Positions 1-6,718 of a stretch of DNA of 10,471 bases are shown here, one piece after another; position 1 is the stretch's first letter; every line of letters starts with the position of its first letter. The DNA lies in NCBI GenBank assembly GCA_002841655.1, contig PHAH01000020.1:1-10471 (forward strand), in the 5' to 3' direction. This DNA comes from Candidatus Falkowbacteria bacterium HGW-Falkowbacteria-2 (GTDB taxonomy: Bacteria; Patescibacteriota; Patescibacteriia; Patescibacteriales; UBA12465). The notes beneath the pieces are model-generated. The model searched no databases. It was not told the origin of the DNA and worked only from the letters and a program-made list of their open reading frames with translations. The translations under genes were made by a program, and so were the position numbers.

Positions 1-249
1 CCCCGTAGCGATTAAATAGGCCACTTGCTCCTCAATCATATTCATGGCTGCAAAAGTAACGCAGCTCATGGTATCAAAATATACTCCAACCTGTTTTTCT
101 TCAGTCGGACGGTAGGTTCCCCACTGACCAGCTTTTATTCTTTCCTTATAGACTACAGCCGATGCAATCCCGGCAACATAATCTCGAGGAAGTGGCGGCG
201 CAATCAAGACACCGGTGTTGACTCCTTTTTTTAATTTCTTGTTTTCCAT
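1..249 (-). CDS. Possible papain-like (C1-type) cysteine peptidase, N-terminal part only
   Basis: An open frame begins at the ATG at 249 and runs off the window at position 1, giving the first 83 residues. The segment around residue 59-73 (FDTMSCVTFAAMNMIE) resembles the active-site helix of papain-like peptidases, where a catalytic Cys is followed by an aromatic/small residue pattern and a Glu; Cys63 would be the nucleophile. The upstream GQW...RP stretch (41-48) also fits proteins of this kind that I remember from phage contigs. Against this, papain's oxyanion Gln six residues before the Cys is absent (Tyr57 is there), and the His and Asn of the triad would lie outside the window. No signal peptide is evident. 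It follows the terminator after the HNH-type gene and has no Shine-Dalgarno sequence. A peptidase late in a tail module could act in lysis, host entry or structural processing. The frame is well supported; the function is a weak inference. Confidence 0.5.
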   Translation of the reverse strand, partial: MENKKLKKGVNTGVLIAPPLPRDYVAGIASAVVYKERIKAGQWGTYRPTEEKQVGVYFDTMSCVTFAAMNMIEEQVAYLIATG

Positions 250-280
250 AATATAAAAAATTAATTATCAGAAAAATTAA

Positions 281-301
281 GGGGTGATTTAGGCTCACCC
301 C
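281..301 (-). terminator. Rho-independent terminator closing the tail operon
   Basis: Read on the minus strand, a perfect 7-bp G+C-rich stem (GGGGTGA / TCACCCC) with a 7-nt loop is followed directly by TTAATTTTT (280-272). It begins 12 nt after the stop codon of the HNH-type gene, the usual place for an operon terminator. On the plus strand the sequence after the hairpin has no T-run, so it appears to work in one direction. The next start codon (249) lies only 31 nt further on, so that gene is expressed by read-through or from a very close promoter. Confidence 0.8.
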
Positions 302-313
302 GTAGCCTTAATT

Positions 314-553
314 CTAATCTCTTTCTTTCAACCAAAGCGCTGGTGAAATAAAAGATCGCTTAGGATTAAACCAAACTTCATCCAGATAGTCATAGATTTC
401 TGCAGGCATTAGATTTTCAAAGACCTGATGAAATGCGTTGTGAAAACCATCTGGAACTCGTTTGATGTTTCTCTTGTCTGACAGTCCACCACGACTTGAA
501 CAAATTATGTGATGGTCAGTCATCTCGTTCGGATTTTGACGTAGATTTCCCAT
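314..553 (-). CDS. Small HNH-motif protein, 79 aa
   Basis: The protein has a compact HNH-like (beta-beta-alpha metal finger) pattern: DHH at 13-15, RGG at 21-23, Asn29, and HNAFH at 38-42. This spacing (His, Gly-Gly, Asn, then His-x3-His) matches the catalytic core of HNH nucleases, but the zinc-binding Cys pairs found in many are missing (only Cys18), and at 79 residues it is far shorter than terminase-associated HNH proteins. The C-terminal part (F45 to F56) is rich in aromatic and acidic residues. It resembles short proteins of unknown role that I associate with Patescibacteria. The start at 553 is favoured because AAAGGA lies about 8 nt upstream, one of only two Shine-Dalgarno-like sites in the window; Met11 is a possible alternative. 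It is the last gene before the terminator. It could be a nuclease, a DNA-binding protein or an inactive relative. Confidence 0.7.
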   Translation of the reverse strand: MGNLRQNPNEMTDHHIICSSRGGLSDKRNIKRVPDGFHNAFHQVFENLMPAEIYDYLDEVWFNPKRSFISPALWLKERD

Positions 554-598
554 TTCTCATTTCCTTTCTTTTAAGTTGTTAACGAAGAACTATTATTT

Positions 599-697
599 TT
601 ATTTGCTTAATTGAATAACCATTACCACAACCCACACTCCCAGGAGTGCCAGGAAAAAATAAATCAGTTTAAAAATAAAACAAATTATTTTCCACAT
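599..697 (-). CDS. 32-aa single-span membrane peptide
   Basis: The ATG at 697 lies 2 nt after the stop of the glycine-rich tail gene and opens a 32-codon frame ending in TAA at 601-599. The peptide is almost wholly hydrophobic: after MWK comes a run of Ile, Phe, Leu and Val from residue 4 to 28, interrupted only by Lys10, with a polar QLSK end. That is what a single membrane-spanning helix looks like. There is no Shine-Dalgarno sequence, so translation would depend on coupling to the upstream gene. Position at the end of a tail operon is where holins or other lysis helpers often sit, but holins usually have more than one charged tail residue and are longer. Because it is so short, a chance open frame cannot be ruled out; the tight spacing and coherent hydrophobicity argue for a real gene. 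Confidence 0.5.
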   Translation of the reverse strand: MWKIICFIFKLIYFFLALLGVWVVVMVIQLSK

Positions 698-699
698 AT

Positions 700-1785
700 T
701 TAAACTATTTTTATTTTTATATACTTTCCTGTATTGCCATTATTTCCATCAGCACCATCAGCACCAGAAGCTCCGCCCTTTAATCCTTTAAGTCCTTTAG
801 TACCACCAGATACATCAATCACTCCGGTACCAGTTAGACTCTTATAAATTAAAAGAACAAAGCCACCTTGTCCGCCAGCACCACCGCCACCGCCGCCTGC
901 ATGATAAGTAGAAACTGCTCCCCCATTTCCACCGTTTCCTCCGTTTCCACCTTTGGCTTCGACAAAAGTATTCCCGTTAACAGTCACTATATTAAATGCG
1001 GCGATATAAATAACACCTCCGTTTCCCCCACCACCGCCACCGCAACCACCTTGCGCTTGAGAAAAGGCGCCGCTTTGTCCACCACCACCGCCGCCTGCAC
1101 TTCCTGCATTTGAAGATAAGGTTGTGTTACTGTTTGAGCCTTTTAATAAAATATACTCAAAAATACCTGCATTATTTTCTGCATTATAAGTTGCACTTGC
1201 TAGTGTCATTATTCTTGTTAATGTCCCGGCTAAAGTTTCGACATTAGTAATCGTTCCTCCAATTCCCCCTAAAGCAAGAGGTCCACCAGTTCCTGCGCCG
1301 CCACTACCTGCGCCCACCCCAGCAACTGCGGGTAAAGAATATGTGACATTGGAACCTGCCTGTCCTGCATCTGCATTGTATCCGTATCCGCCTGAAGTTC
1401 CGCCAAATCCACCATAACCACCAGCTAATCCTCCAAAAATAGTTCCGCTTGCGAGAGCAGCTCCCCCTGCACTTCTATATGGAGTCATGTCTGACTGATT
1501 TCCTGATTGCCCACCATTTGTACCGTTGTTTCCATTTCTTGAAACCTTTCCAGTCCCAACATATGTCAATGTTTCTTTAACAAAAATTCTGTAACCATTA
1601 GGATTAAGAACTATGCCATTATTGATTGTAAGGTTTTTATAATACATATCACGAGCAAGACTCGTATTTACGGAGATTATGACGTCACCATCAGATCCAT
1701 CACCGAAATACATAAAAGCCGCCTCATTGAAGTTGGCATTTAAATCTACCGCGTATACGTCTTCACCTGCTGCCCAAGTTTTCAT
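700..1785 (-). CDS. Glycine-rich tail tip / receptor-binding protein
   Basis: This 361-aa protein begins with a short phage-tail-type attachment motif (WAAGEDVYAVDLNANFNEA, 4-22; compare the W-x-x-GE-x(5-6)-DLN-x-x-F pattern of many tail fibres). Residues 31-85 (DGDVIIS...YKNLTINNGIVLNPNGYRIFVKETLTYVGTG) look like beta-helix rungs seen in secreted and tail proteins. From about residue 84 onward it is dominated by glycine, with runs of six or more Gly near 231-236 and 297-302, GGNGGNGGNGG at 279-289 and collagen-like Gly-x-x repeats at 331-353. Short hydrophobic strands (IYIAAFNIV, FVLLIYKSL) alternate with the Gly blocks. Polyglycine type II helices form the host-binding tip of T-even gp38 adhesins, so a role in cell-surface recognition is reasonable. 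It lies after the minor tail gene with a 5-nt gap and no Shine-Dalgarno sequence. Structural role likely; receptor binding is inferred. Confidence 0.75.
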   Translation of the reverse strand: MKTWAAGEDVYAVDLNANFNEAAFMYFGDGSDGDVIISVNTSLARDMYYKNLTINNGIVLNPNGYRIFVKETLTYVGTGKVSRNGNNGTNGGQSGNQSDMTPYRSAGGAALASGTIFGGLAGGYGGFGGTSGGYGYNADAGQAGSNVTYSLPAVAGVGAGSGGAGTGGPLALGGIGGTITNVETLAGTLTRIMTLASATYNAENNAGIFEYILLKGSNSNTTLSSNAGSAGGGGGGQSGAFSQAQGGCGGGGGGNGGVIYIAAFNIVTVNGNTFVEAKGGNGGNGGNGGAVSTYHAGGGGGGAGGQGGFVLLIYKSLTGTGVIDVSGGTKGLKGLKGGASGADGADGNNGNTGKYIKIKIV

Positions 1786-1790
1786 ATATT

Positions 1791-2369
1791 TTAAGCGTTA
1801 TTATTATGATATTCACAAGAGATAAAAAGGCTCTGTGCGGTTGTTTTTACCCAAGATGGAGAGTTTGCAATATAGCTGAATAAGATTCCACTATTAGCTG
1901 AAGCTGTGCCATCAATTACATTCGCGAATCTAGTATAGGTTCCACTGCAATCTGCTGCAGCAAAAAAGAAATCAATATAAGAAACATTTTTATCATGCGA
2001 TCTGCTCGATGCTAGTTTTCTAAATCCCTCAGTAATATCTCCAATAACTGAAGTTGCTCCAGGCGTAGGACTAGGAGAGACACAAAGGATTCCATAATTT
2101 ATAGATGGCGAAGTAGCGCGCTCTCCGGATTGAGATTTAGCCTGCTCTTCTAATCCAGTATCAACAATAATGTTATGCTCTTCAGTCATTTCAATTATTC
2201 TTCCGGATTCGATATAAGACTCAATCTCTGAATAATCTTTGCTTTTAATATATTTTCTGATTGCCTTAACTTCTGGTCCATTCTCTTGAACGCCAGGAGC
2301 GAGAGTGAATTGTCTTATATTCACAAAGTTTTTTAAATCTGTTTTATTTTCTTTTTTAATTGTTTCCAT
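1791..2369 (-). CDS. Minor tail / tail-fibre-associated structural protein, 192 aa
   Basis: I recognise no named family with certainty. Residues 1-60 are charged and probably helical. From residue 66 the layout follows a type common in phage tail proteins: NIIVDTGLEEQAK (66-78), then SINYGILCVSPSPTPGATS (89-107) corresponding to the usual 'I-x-x-I-G-x-G-x-x-x-P' segment, then a GFRKLASSR element (115-123) in place of the usual 'E-x-x-R', then strand-rich sequence with a glycine-containing GILFS element (161-165) and a closing VKTTAQSLFISCEY (174-187). Proteins with this plan sit at the junction of tail tip and fibre. It starts 7 nt after the hub gene and ends 5 nt before the glycine-rich gene, so the three are probably made together for the tip. 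No Shine-Dalgarno sequence precedes the ATG. Confidence 0.65.
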   Translation of the reverse strand: METIKKENKTDLKNFVNIRQFTLAPGVQENGPEVKAIRKYIKSKDYSEIESYIESGRIIEMTEEHNIIVDTGLEEQAKSQSGERATSPSINYGILCVSPSPTPGATSVIGDITEGFRKLASSRSHDKNVSYIDFFFAAADCSGTYTRFANVIDGTASANSGILFSYIANSPSWVKTTAQSLFISCEYHNNNA

Positions 2370-2376
2370 AATTTTA

Positions 2377-4830
2377 TTAATAAAATTTAAGTGAAATATC
2401 TAGACGGCCGACTCTCTTTGGATCGCTGACTGATGTCGGGGCGTAAGGTCCAAGGACCCAAGTAGGTTCGACTCCATCGCCGAGGGGATTCTTATAAACA
2501 GACTCGGAAGTTTCTAAATCAACTTGATCTAAAAGTGGTACAACTTTCCTAATAAGTTCAGTGATATCGATGTCAGACAAATCGGTTAAAATAGTTTCCG
2601 CAATTTCGCTATCGTTTATATCTCCCTGGTCCTTAACTACTAATTTTTGCAATAGATCAAGAAGCTGTAATTTGTTAGTCGTAATAGCACTAACGATATA
2701 TGAGAATTCTTCTGAACTCTTAGTTTTAAAAGTAATTTTTTTAATAACATAGTTGTCGACAGTGGATCTCCTGGAGCTGTCTAAATTGATAACCATTCCA
2801 GCCCTTAAACCGCTTGTGTAAGTTTCAAAACTAATTTCATTACTACCGGATTGATAAGCTAAAAGTTCTGCCTTAGCGCGCTTTCTAGCAGTTGTCATAT
2901 CAACGATGCTAGGATCATTGATAATTTTTTCTCTAAGACCATAAGTAGCAATGCTGCCGGTATTTGAAATGACTGATTTGATAGGCACCTTAGGATATCC
3001 ACTAAACTGTATCTTATTACCATCGGCTAAAACGGCCGGAAATTTTACAGTCTTATCATTGAAGTTATAAAGACAGTCCTTAGTAGATGGATCATCTTTA
3101 AAATCTTGGCCAACAGTTTTGGATACAAAACCAGCACCGGTATCAACCGCGATTGTTAAGCCACTAAATTTATATGGAAGAGTAAAGGCTTTAGTGTTCG
3201 CGCCTTTAACCGTAATAATATCTGTATATAATTCTCCGTCAGATTCTCCGCCTCTAACTTTAACTTGATTAACAATTTGAGTTCCGTCTATGGTTCTATT
3301 TAAAGTTTCATTAATATAATTGCCGCTTGAATCAGTTAAATTAAACGGGGCCGTATTAGTAAACTTTGGAAAGAAATGAATATCTTTTTCTTCATCAACG
3401 TACCAATCGTATTTCACAATCTCAGCTAATTTTTTTAAACAATCGCTTAAGTACATCTCATTAAAAACAATTTTAGCGATAGTAAAAGTTCCAATTACAT
3501 TATTAGTCGTAAAGCCAGGAGCATAAGAGCTAATTAAATTATCGATTATAGTTTCTATTGTCCATGCAGTTCCAGATAAAGATTCTTCGGCGGTTACAGT
3601 GTTAAAGGATGGTTCAGTCGCTACAACTTTTTTTACAAAAACAAAATCAAATAATGTAGTTCCTCCGGTATTTGTAGCATCATCGTATCTCTTTCCGAGA
3701 GCAACTGACTCAGCAGAAACTGTATTCGTAATTGTTCCATAATCCTGAATAGTGCTTAAATCAGAATATGCTTTCATTATTATTGCGACGGTAGTCGCAT
3801 ATGCCTTAACACTCAAGAGATAATCAACATTATCGGGTATTTCTGCCCCGGTTAAACCAGTCCAATTATTGTCATTTCTATAATAGCGAGAATTTGTTCC
3901 CGGATGATATAAAATACCGACACCGTTTGTTGTTGTTAAGAAAAAACCTCCAACCATTTCTCCGCCAGTATTTTTAGAGGTGGCCTTAAATTTAACCATC
4001 TGTTCAACTCCTCCCGAAAAAAGAGTCTTTGACATTATCCTACCGTTATTATTGACCGCCGTTAGAACGTCGCTAGCTACTGATAATCCAGTTGCATCGG
4101 AGATTGTCCATTTAGCCGTATCGATGGCCGCCCCGCTAAAATCATCAAACAATAAAAATGTATTATCACCGCTACTAACATTAGTAGCATCTCCGCCGTA
4201 GTATAGATAAATATCTTGATTAGATCCTAAATCAGCCGCTACCTTAACCCAAATCTTTGCGACTCGATTAGGTGTTGTACCAGTCACTTTCTCAACCCAA
4301 AAAGGCAGCTCAGTTGTGCCATCGCTCCCCCTAAATCTTAAATCACCAGAAACATTTTTTGCAGATGGGAATGAAAGAGAATGCCCGGCAACATGAACAT
4401 TGGCACCAGCCGCACCAGAACTTTCTCCAACTAAAACAGGAACTTGATATCCGGTTCCTGCACCTGTCTGACCGGTAATGGTTATCTTCTTTCTGTAAGT
4501 ATATGGCGCGACAATAGTTTGATAAGATTTTGTCGCTAAAACACTATTTAATTTAGATCCATAATCAAGGCATTGAATCATATATACAATGCCCTCAGCA
4601 CCGTTAAGGTCTGATTCTGATATGTTGCTGATATACCCTCCGAAAATCTTTACAGCGCCCTCGTAGAGCTCTACCTCATCGTTTATAGCAGGAGCATAGG
4701 TTCTAGCTCCATACTTTTTATATTCAAAAGATAAAACATCAACCTCGTTAGTGATCGCCTGGTCCAAAGATAAACTAGCCCAATTAATGAGCTCACTTCT
4801 GTCTACTGTGTTTATCTTTACTTGGATCAT
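2377..4830 (-). CDS. Tail hub / baseplate protein with inserted DUF2341 and lectin-like domains
   Basis: This 817-aa protein takes the place of the distal tail and tail-associated proteins after the tape measure. Residues 1-105 look like the N-terminal beta domain of siphophage hub proteins (DEVELYEGAVKIFGGYIS at 51-68, ending LDYGSKLNSVLATKSYQT). The hub then resumes at about 421 (TAWTIETIIDNLISSYAPGF), the helix that normally follows at once, and continues with YLSDCLKKLAEIVKYDWYVD and TTARKRAKAELLAY (645-658). Between them lie about 315 residues of foreign type: a DUF2341-like domain (YRKKITITG at 112 to IYLYYGG at 207-213, including LRFRGSDG and IWVKV), then FDDFSG...W (228-241) leading a probable concanavalin/LamG-like beta-sandwich to about 402. 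Its start overlaps the tape measure stop as ATGA, so translation is coupled. It probably forms the tail tip opening and may bind surface glycans. Confidence 0.85.
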   Translation of the reverse strand: MIQVKINTVDRSELINWASLSLDQAITNEVDVLSFEYKKYGARTYAPAINDEVELYEGAVKIFGGYISNISESDLNGAEGIVYMIQCLDYGSKLNSVLATKSYQTIVAPYTYRKKITITGQTGAGTGYQVPVLVGESSGAAGANVHVAGHSLSFPSAKNVSGDLRFRGSDGTTELPFWVEKVTGTTPNRVAKIWVKVAADLGSNQDIYLYYGGDATNVSSGDNTFLLFDDFSGAAIDTAKWTISDATGLSVASDVLTAVNNNGRIMSKTLFSGGVEQMVKFKATSKNTGGEMVGGFFLTTTNGVGILYHPGTNSRYYRNDNNWTGLTGAEIPDNVDYLLSVKAYATTVAIIMKAYSDLSTIQDYGTITNTVSAESVALGKRYDDATNTGGTTLFDFVFVKKVVATEPSFNTVTAEESLSGTAWTIETIIDNLISSYAPGFTTNNVIGTFTIAKIVFNEMYLSDCLKKLAEIVKYDWYVDEEKDIHFFPKFTNTAPFNLTDSSGNYINETLNRTIDGTQIVNQVKVRGGESDGELYTDIITVKGANTKAFTLPYKFSGLTIAVDTGAGFVSKTVGQDFKDDPSTKDCLYNFNDKTVKFPAVLADGNKIQFSGYPKVPIKSVISNTGSIATYGLREKIINDPSIVDMTTARKRAKAELLAYQSGSNEISFETYTSGLRAGMVINLDSSRRSTVDNYVIKKITFKTKSSEEFSYIVSAITTNKLQLLDLLQKLVVKDQGDINDSEIAETILTDLSDIDITELIRKVVPLLDQVDLETSESVYKNPLGDGVEPTWVLGPYAPTSVSDPKRVGRLDISLKFY
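3571..4515 (-). other. DUF2341 plus lectin-like cassette inside the tail hub gene
   Basis: These codons encode hub residues about 106-420, which separate two parts of an otherwise continuous hub fold. The first half carries the DUF2341 hallmarks (YRKKITI strand, DLRFRGSDG, FWVEKV, AKIWVKV, IYLYYGG); the second starts with LFDDFSGAAIDTAKW and reads like a laminin-G/concanavalin sandwich. DUF2341 and such sandwiches often occur together in surface proteins and are thought to bind carbohydrate. Boundaries are judged by eye and could be off by 10-20 residues. Confidence 0.7.
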
Positions 4831-6701
4831 AGAGATACCATGGCGTTACGCCTTACTTTATTCATAATCGCTTCTTCAACCTTATCGCAGATGTTTTTTA
4901 AATCCATCGCGTTACTTATATTATTTCCTGAGATTGTAATATTAATTACTGGACCACCGTTACCAAAACTATTCATTCTGCTTAAAGGAATAACAGCCTC
5001 CGGTCCAGCCTCACCAATCATCGCAAGGGTTGGGCTATTAACTATTCCTCCGGCAGCGAGTAAAGGTATCTCTGGAATCGATATTGATTTAGCTCCGAAT
5101 GCTCCGGCGCCTTTTGCGGCCACACTATTCAATGCCCGAATGACACTATTAACTTTTTCGAGGATCCAATTAATACTATTTTTAATTGTGGTTTTTACTC
5201 CCTCCCAGACTATTGTTAGCGTATTGCCAACTCCGCTCCACAAGCTAGTCCAGGCTTTATTTAATGGTTCTGCAAATTCCCCGAACTTAGTTAATATAAA
5301 ATTCCAAGAGTCGCTAATAGTATTTTTTATTGAATCCCAAATCGGACCAATGAAATTTCCTATCGCTCCCCAAACTGAATTCCAGGTATTTTTTATTCCC
5401 TCGAGTGCAGTATTAAAAACTAATTTTATCGCCGTCCAAACAATATCGAAGTAAAGTTTTATCTTTGTGAAAACTGCAACAATATCAATGCCGAATATAG
5501 AAAAGATTCCGATCACTGCACCAACGGCCAGTTGAGCCGCAAAGGTAAAGACAGTTTTTATTGCCTCCCAAACATTGCTAAAAAAATCTTTTATTCCATT
5601 CCAGACATTGGTCACGGATTGAGTTATTGAATCCCAAGTAGTTTTTAAAAATTCCGAAACAGCTCCCCACACTTCAATTGTTTTTTCTTTAATTGCATCC
5701 CAGTGTTGAATTACTAAAATAACCCCAGCGACTAGCAAAGCGATGCCAGCCACAATTAAAGCTACCGGCCAAGTAATAGATAATAAGGCTGTGCCTAATG
5801 CACCGCTTACCGTGGCTAAAGCCGCAAATCCACCTGTGATTGCCGGCAAGGCTAAACCAATCGCTCCTACGACCATTAAAAGGCCTCCCAGGCCACCTAC
5901 AACGCCAAGGATGGTAAGAGTTAGCTTTGGGTTATCAGAAACCCACTTTGAAAATGATTCAATCATTGGCTGCATCGATTTTAATAAATCCCCCAAAGCC
6001 GGAGCCAAAGAAGCTCCAATCGATTCGCTTAAATTTCCCATCTGAACTTTAAGCGAAGCAAGACCACCCTCGGCAGTCTGCTTTGCTACATCGTTTGTGT
6101 AGCGTAAATTTTTGGCCATAACATCATTTACGGCCGCAACCTTTTCTTCTTCAGTACCAAATTCAATGATTGCCTTTTGAGCTTCAGTAAATCTTATTCC
6201 GGATTTTTCTAAAATTCCGAACTGTCCATTTAAAGCTTTAGCAATAATGTTTGCACTATCGACCAGCTGGTCGCCACTAGCGGCCACTCCATATTGATTA
6301 ACAGCTAAGTCGGCCATAGATCCCATTAAATCTCTGACTGATTGATTAGTTAAACCAAAAGTAGAGAGCTGAGCGGCTCCCAATGCTATCGCATCGCCGA
6401 CCCGTACTCCCTTTTTTTCCAAAGCGGCCGCCAACTCAGAGGTGGCCGCTAATTGCTCGCGAGTTCCTTTAGTGATATTTAAAACGGCATTTTCTAATTG
6501 CCTGCTAGCTGCTTCGGCTTCGCTATAATCTTTAATTCCTTTATAGGCGACAGCTGAAACAGATCCAAGCATAGCCGTTCCAATAATTCCCACTTCTTGA
6601 AAACTCGCTTTGTATTTATCTAGAGATCCAACCATTCCCTGAAGCACTGAGCTAGCCTCATCTTTGAGTTGGACTAAAATTTGTAAGACGCTTTGGTTCA
6701 T
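4827..6701 (-). CDS. Tape measure protein
   Basis: The 624-aa protein sets tail length by spanning the tube lumen and may help DNA cross the host envelope. Its N-terminal 250 residues are helical and Ala/Gln/Lys-rich, with a tape-measure-type segment (ALNGQFGILEKSGIRFTEAQK, about 156-176). Two or three hydrophobic spans follow at about 260-286, 292-332 and 388-412. Residues 334-499 carry tryptophans in an 11-residue register. The C-terminal part has AAGGIVNSPTLAMIGEAGPE (549-568) and AVIPLSRM, a conserved tape measure ending. At roughly 0.15 nm per residue the tail would be about 90-95 nm, which is short. It starts 17 nt after the frameshifted chaperone stop, with no Shine-Dalgarno sequence, and ends overlapping the hub start by ATGA. 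No peptidase or lysozyme domain is seen. Confidence 0.95.
   Translation of the reverse strand: MNQSVLQILVQLKDEASSVLQGMVGSLDKYKASFQEVGIIGTAMLGSVSAVAYKGIKDYSEAEAASRQLENAVLNITKGTREQLAATSELAAALEKKGVRVGDAIALGAAQLSTFGLTNQSVRDLMGSMADLAVNQYGVAASGDQLVDSANIIAKALNGQFGILEKSGIRFTEAQKAIIEFGTEEEKVAAVNDVMAKNLRYTNDVAKQTAEGGLASLKVQMGNLSESIGASLAPALGDLLKSMQPMIESFSKWVSDNPKLTLTILGVVGGLGGLLMVVGAIGLALPAITGGFAALATVSGALGTALLSITWPVALIVAGIALLVAGVILVIQHWDAIKEKTIEVWGAVSEFLKTTWDSITQSVTNVWNGIKDFFSNVWEAIKTVFTFAAQLAVGAVIGIFSIFGIDIVAVFTKIKLYFDIVWTAIKLVFNTALEGIKNTWNSVWGAIGNFIGPIWDSIKNTISDSWNFILTKFGEFAEPLNKAWTSLWSGVGNTLTIVWEGVKTTIKNSINWILEKVNSVIRALNSVAAKGAGAFGAKSISIPEIPLLAAGGIVNSPTLAMIGEAGPEAVIPLSRMNSFGNGGPVINITISGNNISNAMDLKNICDKVEEAIMNKVRRNAMVSL
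5205..5702 (-). repeat. 11-residue tryptophan repeat in the tape measure
   Basis: Residues 334, 345, 356, 367, 378, 422, 444, 455, 466, 488 and 499 are all Trp and fall on one unbroken 11-residue register; the other register positions hold Ala389, Phe400, Phe411, Leu433 and Ala477. That makes 16 register positions. Eleven-residue repeats with aromatic anchors are known in siphophage tape measures and fit a long helical rod. The DNA is not a clean tandem repeat, so the period is held at protein level. Confidence 0.85.
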
Positions 6702-6718
6702 GGTTATTATTTTCTAAT

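Noticed and set aside
25..234. Plus-strand 69-codon frame at the window edge
   Set aside because: It is antisense to the better supported minus-strand frame starting at 249, which remains open to the window end and has a recognisable motif.
635..648. Perfect 6-bp inverted repeat CACTCC/GGAGTG as a terminator
   Set aside because: The loop would be only 2 nt, no T-run follows on either strand, and it lies inside the 32-codon membrane peptide frame.
868..1113. Plus-strand frame rich in Thr, Ala and Ser
   Set aside because: It is the complement of glycine codons (GGN read as NCC) in the adhesin gene, so its low complexity is an artefact.
4822..5454. A 210-codon open frame on the plus strand
   Set aside because: It lies opposite the tape measure gene, is a hydrophobic by-product of the Trp/Ile-rich codons there, and shows no family-like motif. 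The minus-strand gene is certain.
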